Shown here piece after piece: positions 55,756 through 64,000 of a DNA stretch of 64,000 bases (within the stretch, counting starts at the first letter, position 1; each line of letters opens with the position of its first letter). The notes under the pieces were generated by a model. That model saw nothing but the letters and a program-made list of their open reading frames with translations. It searched no databases and had not been told where the DNA came from. Source of the DNA: Actinernus sp. WN-2022 (Eukaryota; Cnidaria; Anthozoa; Actiniaria; Actinernidae); assembly GCA_030867875.1 (NCBI GenBank), contig JAOWCC010000091.1, forward strand, positions 248,001 to 312,000. Reading direction: 5' to 3'. Both the position numbers and the translations under genes were made by a program.

Positions 55756-56861
55756 GTAAGGGTTAGAGACTGCTTGTGAGTTCTTTATCGACAAATACAG
55801 GCACGCGCTGACTGTACGATGAACGAAAAATAATGAATACTGCATGAGGCCGAAGGCCGAATGCAGTATGAAGAAATTTTGAGTTCATCGTACAGTCGGC
55901 AAGTGACTGTATTTTGCCGATAAAGCACAAACATAAAGTCTCTAACCCTTTTAATATTCAAACTGAGTGCACTGTCAGCCGTGAATTTCAATTTCAATCA
56001 GTTGTCAATAACAATTTCATAAAGAAGTCAAATATTTCGCATGAATTAAATCATTTTACGGTAAATATCTCCACAAAGAAAAGTCATTTCAATAGACAAT
56101 GAATAAAAACAGAAGTAGATAACTTTGCAAAGAATAATTTACTTTGGCGTTCGGTCAGTTTAGTTGACGCCTTGCGAGTACATGTTTGTACATTTAACTC
56201 GAAAACGTTTCTCTTGGAGCCATGTATTTAAATAAAATATCGAGTATTTAGCCGGCTTAACTCCTAGATAGTCTACTTTCTTTGATAGTTTCTTTCATTC
56301 GAAAATAACTAACCTGCAGATTCCAGTGAATTGAAATCTTGAAACCGGCCTCCATGTGCTCGGCTCTGATGCAAACATTTTCCAAATAAAAATATCCTAG
56401 GTTTTTGAACCTTCCACTGAATTGTCGCTTCATTGTCTCCTCTTATTGACAGAGTAAGGTCTCGCCGGAAATAAAATCCATTTCTTCAGTTTGGACTGCT
56501 AGAGTGTTGAAGAAACTTTTGTTTACTCAGACACATGTTGACTAGTTAGTTGTTGTACTTCCAGCGCTTGCAAATCAGCCATTTCTAACGAGAGATTATG
56601 CAAATGTTCGCCTCAAAATATATATCTTCTGTCACACAGGCAACAGAGTTCCTGTTACCTTTCTAGTAATTGTCTGCATTTTCACTGTTTAATATGCGAT
56701 GAGGTTTTCCAAGCCGTCCAAACACGTAACTAAGCGAAGGACTAGGTCTCCCTTTCCCTATAGGTAAGAGAGGGTCTGGGTCGAGTGCTGTGGTCACCAA
56801 TAATGCACGCTCATTAACCAATCACATGCTTGGATTTTGTACAATGCACGAAATTTGAACA
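55756..56861. mobile_element. 1.1-kb insertion at a TTAA in the Penelope-like element
   Basis: Joining the sequences on either side at TTAA (55752-55755 and 56862-56865) restores the expected ...DKVKTL... reading. This shows an insertion with TTAA duplication. The ends are not inverted repeats of one another, so the insert may be a decayed element or nested events. It contains the palindrome at 55764-55946. No gene seen in it. Confidence 0.55.
55764..55946. repeat. Near-perfect palindrome of about 183 bp
   Basis: gggttagagact, ctttatcgacaaatacagg and gactgtacgatgaac on the left pair with gttcatcgtacagtc, ctgtattttgccgataaag and agtctctaaccc on the right. The centre is gaggccgaaggcc. It shares motifs with the repeats at 3940-4060 and 22835-22945. 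Confidence 0.75.
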
Positions 56862-57044
56862 TTAAAACTCTATAACCATATGGTATGAATATACGTGATG
56901 AAACATAGTGCTTATCTCCGTTATACTATTTTGCTACTTCAAGTTTTGGTCTACGTCACTTCCCGTTTCCGCAATTCCTATTGCGAAATTTAACACATTT
57001 ATAGAGCTTCTTACCTTAGAGCTCTTCACTTGTAACATCTAGTA

Positions 57045-57076
57045 CCTGAAGAAGGCTGGTTTGGCCAGCCGAAATA
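57045..57076 (+). ncRNA. Hammerhead-ribozyme-like motif, second copy
   Basis: CCTGAAGAAGGCTGG, loop ttt, CCAGCCGAAATAT (with a G at the loop edge). Same core and stem as 22195-22232, with a shorter loop. It lies just after the 3' coding end of the second Penelope-like element. Confidence 0.45.
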
Positions 57077-57130
57077 TTCAATATAAAATCCTACGTTGTG
57101 TCAGCTTTGCCGTAGTCCTTGGACTTCGTA

Positions 57131-57413
57131 ATCATTTTACAGCCAGGGATAATTTTACGACCAGGGATCATTTTACGGCCAGATATCATTTTACAGCAAG
57201 GGATCATTTTACAGGAAGGGATCATTTTACGGCCAGGGATCATTTTACGGCCAGGGATCATTTTACAGCAAGGGATCATTTTACGGCCAGGGATCATTTT
57301 ACAGCAAGGTATCATTTTACGGCCAGGGATCATTTTACGGTCAGGGATCATTTTACAGCCAGGGATTATTTTACGGCCAGGGATCATTTTACAACCACGG
57401 ATCATTTTCGGGC
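57131..57413. repeat. 18-bp minisatellite, about 16 units
   Basis: Unit ggatcattttacggccag with variants (acagcaag, acaggaag). Since 18 is divisible by 3, each frame yields a six-residue repeat and both strands stay open. I take these frames as by-products. A degenerate relative with tttacggcc occurs at 60366-60424. Confidence 0.9.
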
Positions 57414-59006
57414 TTGCATAGTTCTCCGGTTTTCCTTCCTCCTCAGAATTCCGATCCGAATCAGGAATTCGTCGAATACTTAGCCTCTGGCTTGGGAGAC
57501 CGATAATGGTTCCCTGTATGTCGACGTAACAAACTTTTTTTAAATAAGCTCGTTTACTTTCCTTCGTTTCTGTGACTTGAACAAACATACAGGTGATTCA
57601 GTATTTCCGGCTCTATTAACATTGCCTCTGCTATATAGTCACCATGTATAAATTGGTTCTCACGATACCCGCTGTCATTTCCATCAACAAGAATGAATTA
57701 ACGTTCTAAGTCCCTGAGCTTGGGACTCTCGATGCGCTCCTTGTTCTTGCCTTCTTAAGTTCAATATTTCCACGTGCTATTTTGGCAGAAAACTACAAAA
57801 CTGTTCATTCTCATCTACTCCGCATTTATTACGTTATTCAACTGGGAGACAAAAGGTCACTGCTCTATTGATGGCATAAATTTATAGTACTCTATTCCTT
57901 CCTCGATACCTCACAAAACAATGTTTAAGAATTGGTTGTGCAATATTTTCGTAAATTTTATCGTTATTTCCCTCCATATATTTAGAACTAAGGTGCGTCG
58001 ATGTTTTACAGTCCGGTTTTGTTATCTTATTTTCTCGAAGCTCTATTAAGATAATACTTTTAGCGTTTCCTACTCGCCAGTCAATTTAGACTCGTTTCAG
58101 AAGCCGCTTACCTGACGTACGGAACCTAACGAACAAACTATAGTTAGACGGCTTCTTTTGATCTCATTCAGTAGGCTCGGCACAACAGTGAAGAGGCGTC
58201 TGAACGGACTTTACACGTTTAATAAATATTGAAGATAAAACGACAAAAAGCCCACAGGCCACACTTCCACACATGTCTTGCTCTTCCAATTTTCCGCATT
58301 GGACGACTAGGCTCACAGTTGGCCCACACTGTGTTTGATTCAATCAGTCTTCAGGCATAGGAAAAGTAATATTTGTAGATAAGCTTTATTGCGGGTAAGA
58401 AGGGTTTTCAAATTTCCACTGAAACGTTGACGCTATCGTCTTAATAAAAATGTTGAATTATGAAGGCATATTTAGATTTAGTCCCATAGCTATCAAAATA
58501 TGAAACATTTGTCAGCGAAAACTAATATTATACGTTTAAGGAAGAAAAGGCTTGAACCTCACTGTTTGGCGCAAAGCTACAATTGAAGGGTACGTCTTAT
58601 TTTCTTCGATAAACTAGCCCGGTACCAGAGATTTATTACCCCTCTCTACACATATTGGAGGCACGAAGCGCCGTCAGCTAAGAGCGAAGCGACGGCGAAA
58701 GGAACATAACCGCTAGTGGCGGCGGTTGATAATTTCACTTCCATGTTCGCATATGGTACACGATTTGTACCTTCTTGCTGATTGGTTCTCTTTGTAACAT
58801 GATCTATCATCGTCGTACACGATTGGTCAAATATTTTGTTCATCGAAATCTAGAATTTCGTTGCTATAGAATTTGGATAACAATAATATGTGTCGGGCAG
58901 TAGGGGAACATACTTTCCGGACACCCTGAATATTCCTCATTGACGAAAAACTCTCAAATAAATTCAGACATTCTAAAAACATCTCAAACGTAAGGTAATA
59001 TTACTT
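57414..59006. other. No gene identified
   Basis: AT-rich unique-looking sequence. I see no coding frame with family resemblance and no clean transposon ends. Confidence 0.4.
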
Positions 59007-59604
59007 AAAGTGCCCCTACGATCAAATTTTGACATATCAATGTTTTTGCATATTCATAAAGTAGAGTTCATATATTATTACCAGTTCAAATTGTTTTTCG
59101 ATACAACGACAGGAAGTCTTATTTTTTTAGCTCCGAATATTGAATCTACACGTCCGCCATTACTGGAAGCCGTGCCCTTTGTTCAGCTTTAAACAAAGGT
59201 TTATTCACCGGAAATGATGTCATACACTTAACGCTCGCCTGCAGAACACAACGCCTGGAGGCATATTTCTACTAAAAACGTCTTCACGTACATAAGAAGA
59301 AAGTTATATTTATCTTTGCGAGGTTGGCTACTTTTTTATGCACGCTATTTCGCGCCACGAGGTTGTCATGTTAAGTGTATGACATCACTTCCGGTGAATA
59401 AACCTTTGTTTAAAGCTGAACAAAGGGCACGGCTTCCAGCAATGGCGGACAGGATTTTACCGGTAAACTCTCCTAAAATTTGTGGTTTAAGATGCCCATT
59501 TGGGAATATTTTTTACTATTTCGGATATTTCTAATACTGATTGACCTATAGACACTGAAAAAGTGGCAAATCGAAATGGTAAATTTTCGTCGTAGTGGCA
59601 CTTT
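59007..59604. mobile_element. About 600-bp foldback element
   Basis: Outer ends AAAGTGCCCCTACGA...TCGTAGTGGCACTTT. Nested inside, tggaagccgtgccctttgtt, aaacaaaggtttattcaccg and gtcatacacttaac pair with complements at 59365-59450. No TSD could be fixed with confidence. No transposase seen. Confidence 0.65.
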
Positions 59605-59738
59605 AAATGAGTCAGTATAAGATACAACACTACACTAATCGTACTCGTACTCTTAGGGATGTTTACATGATACTGCATGGATCGAGCTTTATTCCGTAAC
59701 GAAATGTTCGATAAATTTAGTTTTCAATTCGTTTTGTT

Positions 59739-60317
59739 TACCTTATTATAGGAAATTAACAATGCACTTTATTAACGCGATTTTACAAAATTCGCGTTAA
59801 TTTAATGTATCTTAATTAATGTCGATGTAAATTTAATGCACGCTATTTTACAACATTGTTATTTTAAAGCACCTTTATTTCATTTCAAAACCTTATTAGT
59901 TCATGACTCCTCTATTGGCTCTTCAGAGTCACTATTGCGGTTTGGTTTCCGTCAATCAAACGAGTGAGCAGCTCTTGGTGATTTCACCGTGAGGCTTTGA
60001 AAGATCTTTTGAATTGATAGGGTCTAGTTAGGCTTCAAACCCAAATTTTCGGCTTTAAAAAAAACTTAGAAACATCCGTGCACTTGTCTTGGAAGGTTTT
60101 ATTGACGGAAGCCAAAACGCAGTTTGGCGTTCAGAAATGTAAAGTGCGAGTTTGCAGAATTATGAAAATCGCAGTAAATAAAGCAAGATGCTTATCGAAA
60201 AATTCGCGTTAATTTAATGCATGTAAACCTAACTTTTGAAAAATTCGCGTTAATTTAGTGTAACGTAAATTTTCTTCGCGTTGTCAACGTGCATTGTTAA
60301 TTTTCTATAATAAGGTA
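59739..60317. mobile_element. 579-bp MITE with 41-base TIRs
   Basis: Ends TACCTTATTATAGGAAATTA...with complement...CTATAATAAGGTA. Flanked by GTT at 59736-59738 and 60318-60320. The interior repeats aaattcgcgttaatttaatg four times near both ends, so subterminal repeats extend the arms. A 3-bp duplication would fit a Harbinger-type element, but this is weak. Confidence 0.65.
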
Positions 60318-60439
60318 GTTATTCCAAGATCCATTGACAGCCAGCTCGCCGATCTGAAAATTATTTGGGGATCATTTTAAAGCCCGGGATGATTTTATGC
60401 CTGGTTTGGAAATCATTTTACGGCCGCGTTCATTTATAG

Positions 60440-60610
60440 CCAGCCAGTTGATGTTAGGGCCTGTGCAGGACCCGGAGAAAAACCCCCAGAGTAAGGGCGA
60501 GATTCCAACAAACTCAACTCGTATATGGTGCCGCGATCGGAAATCGAACCCGGACTACAGAGGGGAGAAGCGAACTGCTTACGACACCACCTCGGATCTC
60601 CAGCACAGCT
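60440..60610 (-). repeat. tRNA-related SINE-like fragment
   Basis: On the minus strand CCGGGTTCGATTTCCG is a good B-box match, followed by the domain atctcgcccttactctggg and tttttctccgggtcctg that is shared with 8945-9005. The A box is poor. Confidence 0.5.
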
Positions 60611-60710
60611 TTCAAATAGTCTCCACAAGAAGTTCTCAAGCACCTCAGTTTTTCTATTATTTCTGTGATATTTTCATACTTTCCAAGATTATTGTATATT
60701 TACATAGTAT

Positions 60711-60955
60711 GACAATAATAATAATAATGGCCACATTTATATAGCGCCATATCAACCACAGTTTCATGGCGCTTTACATATGACTGACATATCCCGTCAG
60801 TGAATAATTTCGGACTGCTTCACGGCGCTAATAGCTGCCACGCAGTTTACAATGTTAAGTGAGGTTAGTGTAATGGCTGCTGTACCGGGTGACAATCCGC
60901 TGCTCTTTTTCGAGTAGTACAACAGGTACTTTCACGTCCCCTTCAAATACCATGG
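60711..60955 (-). mobile_element. SINE remnant, same family as 10200-10535
   Basis: Minus strand ends GGCGCTATATAAATG and an ATT repeat (60711-60731). The body shares gctgccacgcagtttacaat and caacaggtactttcacgtcc with the SINE at 10280-10400. The tRNA-like head is missing. Confidence 0.65.
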
Positions 60956-61696
60956 AAATCAGAATTGCAATGGTTTTTCCATACTCGAGAAATTGATTGG
61001 TCGAACACCCGATTCGCACATATTAGTAATCCATTAATTGTTTACCGTTGAAGGTTCAACCTCGCGCGCTTGAATGAGTGCTTTCTTTTCCCTGTAAATC
61101 CTTCATTTTCATATTAAATGTTAAAGTTTGTATGTCGCCCTAACAGTTTGGGTTTGGGCTACGGAAGATGGCTTAGATTATAATCCCAGTTGGGTTCAAC
61201 CTACCACCATAAAATATACAATGATGGTTTGAACCATTTACAATATATGCATAACGAATTATGCAAGGCTGTAACGAATTCGACTCCGACCAATACTCAA
61301 GCAACTAAATTTGTTCCTCGGAATTACAAACAACAAAAACAGATCACGATTACTGGATAGGATGAAATTTCAGTTTCATTAGGTTTCGCAATATGCATCG
61401 ACGGCAACTAAACAGCCTATTCGGCGAAGAATATTAAGAAACGGAGGCCAGCTGCAATATTCTGACATGGACGTTTTAAGAACAGCTAGCTATATATTTC
61501 TTGAAAGCTACATATATATATAGAACATCATAAATGCGATAGCTAAATCTAAATTGCCAAGGAAATTAGTATATACTAGAAAATAACAGTCACTTTCTGC
61601 CGGAAGTCAATACAAAAAATAAAACGGTGCAAACTACTTCCATTGAAAAACACAGGGTCACATCAGCTCTGCAATCAGCACTATTTGCTTACTTAA
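60956..61696. other. No gene identified
   Basis: AT-rich sequence. A 27-base motif, ccagctgcaatattctgac, recurs near 62450 but is otherwise unexplained. Confidence 0.4.
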
Positions 61697-61973
61697 GTAA
61701 TAGTTCACGTAAGAACTACCCCAAGAACAATAGACCAGGCCTAATCAGCATATCCGTACATACGATTTTGCTAGAATATGCCCACTTAAGTGCTGCATAG
61801 TTAGAGTGATCAAAAATAAATTTAAACTTCCAAAATTATCTAATAAAAGTGCATTACTTCGATGGTTTACTAATGAATTTATGAGTATCGACCAATCAAA
61901 TTACGAGAAAGAAGAATAGAAAATTAACACGTGTTTACATACCTTGCCGTTCCCTTCTTATCCGGATTATTAC
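61697..61973. mobile_element. 277-bp TTAA-flanked MITE, deletion relative of 35945-36405
   Basis: Begins GTAATAGTTC and ends GGATTATTAC between TTAA at 61693-61696 and 61974-61977. The interior gatcaaaaataaa, gtatcgaccaat, aaattacgagaaag and agaaaattaacac match the larger copy. Confidence 0.75.
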
Positions 61974-62650
61974 TTAATGTGAAAACAATCCCGTGCAAAA
62001 GAAGGTCTCCGTTTAAAAATAACGAGCACACTCTTTTTCGTGATCCGTGAAAATGTGAACTAAAACGCTTTCTACAGGAATCACTTTCTATAAATCTATG
62101 CTTACTTGAAGACTCGAAGCTTCACAAAAAAAAATTGCCGATTGCATTACCCGATCGATCGAACTGAAAATGTTTCTTACCAGTGCCATATAGCCTCATA
62201 AACTCTGTATCAAATTTTGAGTTTTCAAAAATTTGCCATTCCTTCAATTTTAAAATTTTAAAACTTGTGATATTTACTAATTTTGACTCGCTCTTTCCAT
62301 TTCTGGCATCATCTTGTTCAAGCACCAAAATATGTTTGATTGACAAGCTAAAAACGTCATGTGAGCATGTCCTGCAAAGGGTCTATTGCAAATATTGGAT
62401 GAGTTGTTAAATTTAAGTTTAATTAGGTTTTGTGGCAGCGCATATGCCGCGACAGACGCAGGACAGCTGCAATATTCTGACTTCCTTTTTGAGGATAATT
62501 GGCAAGGAAATTAGCAATACACGAAAGCACAACCTCAAAGTTTGTTCGTCTACAAGAAAGTCGTTGAGAAAAGGTACACCTCTTACGCTGTAATTTATAT
62601 TTGTAACTCAATCATACGAGAAATAACATATAACGTGTTTTCATTCTACA
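61974..62650 (+). other. Presumed upstream or 5'-UTR intron region of the GPCR gene
   Basis: No independent gene seen. It ends in gtgttttcattctacag at 62650, a good splice acceptor 20 bases before the GPCR start codon. The frame is open upstream, but I take the ATG at 62671 and not those further upstream. Confidence 0.4.
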
Positions 62651-62670
62651 GGAAAGGTCAGAGGATAAAT

Positions 62671-63738
62671 ATGGTGGGAAATAACACAACATCGTCTTCC
62701 TTTATAGAGCCAAACGCATCTCGTATTGTCCGTGCCATCATCATGGCAGTTATTATCCTGGTTTCACTAACTGGAAACTATACAGTATGCCGGGTAATAT
62801 GGCGAAAAAATCTTTTTTCCTATCGACTGGTGGTTAGCCTTTCCATTGCAGAACTCATAGGCACCGTCTGCTACCCATTTCTCTTCCACTACGAAACACC
62901 ACCGTGGGCCTGGGTGTTTGGTGATTTCATGTGCAGCGTTGTTAACCCGCTTTCTGTGTGCTGCGGTGCCATGGTCACCTTCACTATGGCAGCCATTGCT
63001 GTTTATCGATGTCTGGTAATCACGCAGACTTTTAAGATTGCCCATATTTCCCGAGTAACTCAAATTGCAGTCCTCGTTTTCTCTTGGATCTGGGCAACCT
63101 CACTTGCACTACCTTCCTTAGTTACAAGACGAGTGGTCCCATATCAGATCAACGATGAGACGATACTCCGCTGTGACGAGATCTTTCCCTCACGGGATGA
63201 CATGAATAGCTACACGCTCGCTCTTTTCATCTGCCAACACGCCGCTCCACTTGTTGTTATGGTCGCTGCTTACGGTGTTGTGACTGTAAAGATCTGCAAA
63301 CACGTTCACGGCATCCGACGCGACCTGAGTATCACCGACACAGCCGACACTGAGACAACGGGCAATAACACACACGATATACAGCTAAATAACAGGCATG
63401 AAACAGAGGGACGCGAACGCTTTGAACTCGCTCCCTCTACTTCCTCTGGTATTCGTACCGAATCAAGACGTGAAAGCACAATGACCGAACGCGAACAGGA
63501 ACTTCTAAAGATGATTTACGCCATTATACTTATTTACTTCTTCTGTTACTTGCCTTACAGTGTGATGTTTGTAATCAGAGAGTGTAAACTAGTTAATCTT
63601 TATAACTGGGACTATGATGACGTGATGTCCCTGTACTCGTACTTGCTCCAGTGTTTACCAAGTGCCCTTCACCCGATAATGTTTTTAAGATTGAGAACAA
63701 TTCATGTCGGAGCTATGAAGTTTATTTTGTGTCGCTAA
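62671..63738 (+). CDS. Class A (rhodopsin-like) G-protein-coupled receptor, orphan
   Basis: 355 residues in one exon. The start MVGNNTTSSS follows a splice acceptor at 62650 and gives a short N-terminus with N-glycosylation sites (N4/N5, N15) before TM1. Seven helices: about 21-44 (G35-N36), 51-71, 88-116, 131-150, 181-206 (P193), 281-303 and 318-340. C88 and C168 fit the TM3-ECL2 disulfide. Divergent microswitches: the TM2 Asp is Glu61, DRY is Y112-R113-C114, CWxP is C292-Y-L-P295, and NPxxY is H334-P335-I-M-F338. The third inner loop (about 207-280) is long and Ser/Thr-rich, with likely kinase sites such as RRES. The C-terminal tail is very short. It should act in the plasma membrane; ligand unknown. 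No polyadenylation signal was obvious in the 260 bases after the stop. Confidence 0.9.
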   Translation: MVGNNTTSSSFIEPNASRIVRAIIMAVIILVSLTGNYTVCRVIWRKNLFSYRLVVSLSIAELIGTVCYPFLFHYETPPWAWVFGDFMCSVVNPLSVCCGAMVTFTMAAIAVYRCLVITQTFKIAHISRVTQIAVLVFSWIWATSLALPSLVTRRVVPYQINDETILRCDEIFPSRDDMNSYTLALFICQHAAPLVVMVAAYGVVTVKICKHVHGIRRDLSITDTADTETTGNNTHDIQLNNRHETEGRERFELAPSTSSGIRTESRRESTMTEREQELLKMIYAIILIYFFCYLPYSVMFVIRECKLVNLYNWDYDDVMSLYSYLLQCLPSALHPIMFLRLRTIHVGAMKFILCR

Positions 63739-64000
63739 CATGGTGTTTTCGCTCAGAATTATTAGGTCCAAGTAGTAACTTGTTTTGAAGCCTGGAAGAT
63801 TGCATTTCTTTATTTGAAATGATAACTGTAAAGCCTTTGCAATAATGCTAATGTTAAGGAGGATAGAAAAATAGACACGAAATGTTATAGTGAGATTATA
63901 CCCCGCTACTAAGGACGATGATTATTTAAAAAGTTTGAAGAGAGCCTATTTCAAAATTTACTTATGATCCATGTTATTCGTAAATCATTCAAAAAGTAAT

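Larger units (their letters stand above)
55290..57110 (+). mobile_element. Second Penelope-like element: inverted RT part, GIY-YIG end, 1.1-kb insertion, 3' region
   Basis: 55290-55570 encodes on the minus strand the RT C-terminal region (NKQIEHATNIPRNDALQTTN, KQLPLVAYRRSSNLRDLL). From about 55570 the plus strand encodes the end of the GIY-YIG domain: NEHRRTVDKPNIKSKPTT, then LIPLEIIYSSRDSIRKARE and IDKVK. The two parts are inverted relative to each other. The coding end is then split by an insertion (55756-56861) and resumes at 56862 as TL-stop-PYGMNIRDET and a stop, matching GMNRRDEM of the first element. A hammerhead-like motif follows at 57045-57076. Confidence 0.7.

Noticed and set aside
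57061..57588. Open frames of 100-165 codons on both strands over the 18-bp minisatellite
   Set aside because: Repeat by-products: the period is divisible by three and the unit lacks stops.
59316..59534. 72-codon frame in the 600-bp foldback element
   Set aside because: It lies in a palindromic arm and has no recognised domain.

Overview
This is a repeat-dense, AT-rich animal nuclear sequence, most likely from an anthozoan cnidarian (stony coral or sea anemone). That assignment is an inference. It rests on intron-split genes with GT-AG sites, the mixture of Ty3/gypsy, Penelope-like, CR1/L2-like and DIRS-like retroelements with many foldback MITEs, and a receptor family I associate with marine invertebrates. 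No bacterial genes, CRISPR array, rRNA or intact tRNA gene was seen.

Layout. 1-966 (minus strand) is the 5' end of a Ty3/gypsy LTR retrotransposon: LTR, primer-binding site and a gag reading frame running off the window. About 2457-15651 (copy A) and 19432-41738 (copy B) are two direct copies of one segment. By eye they differ at about 2% of bases, plus many large indels that are mostly transposons present only in B. Each copy carries, on the minus strand, a multi-exon gene for an ionotropic-glutamate-receptor-like channel whose pore loop reads T-V-G-Y-G-D, the potassium-channel selectivity filter, split by an intron inside the GYG triplet. I rebuilt the exons from splice sites and phases: signal peptide + S1 lobe + TM1, pore loop, filter + TM2, S2 lobe (two exons), TM3, and a coiled-coil-like cytoplasmic tail. 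The last two exons are visible only for copy B (16182-17111). Those of copy A must lie left of the window, beyond the LTR element.

Neither copy looks healthy. B has a 10-base frameshifting insertion in the second S2 exon. A has a stop codon and a 4-base insertion in the inferred first S2 exon, a weakened splice donor, and a remodelled pre-pore linker. The B copy was also bombarded by a Penelope-like element (20868-22260), an 8-bp-TSD MITE (22360-22671), a 3-kb triplicated repeat (24618-27619), a GC-rich MITE (32526-32668), a TTAA-flanked MITE (35945-36405) and a 1.27-kb element with 9-bp target duplication that carries pieces of two host-type genes, a RecQ-like helicase and a CxxC zinc-finger protein (39105-40373).

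Right of the duplication, 42.8-53.9 kb is a gene-poor array of diverged, interleaved repeats with LINE 3' ends. 54.6-57.1 kb holds a DIRS-like RNase H fragment abutting a rearranged Penelope-like element. 57.1-57.4 kb is an 18-bp minisatellite, followed by palindromic elements and tRNA-derived SINE remnants. The clearest intact host gene is an intronless-CDS class A GPCR at 62671-63738 (+), with unusual DRY, CWxP and NPxxY motifs.

All annotations come from reading the sequence by eye. No alignment, fold or database search was run.
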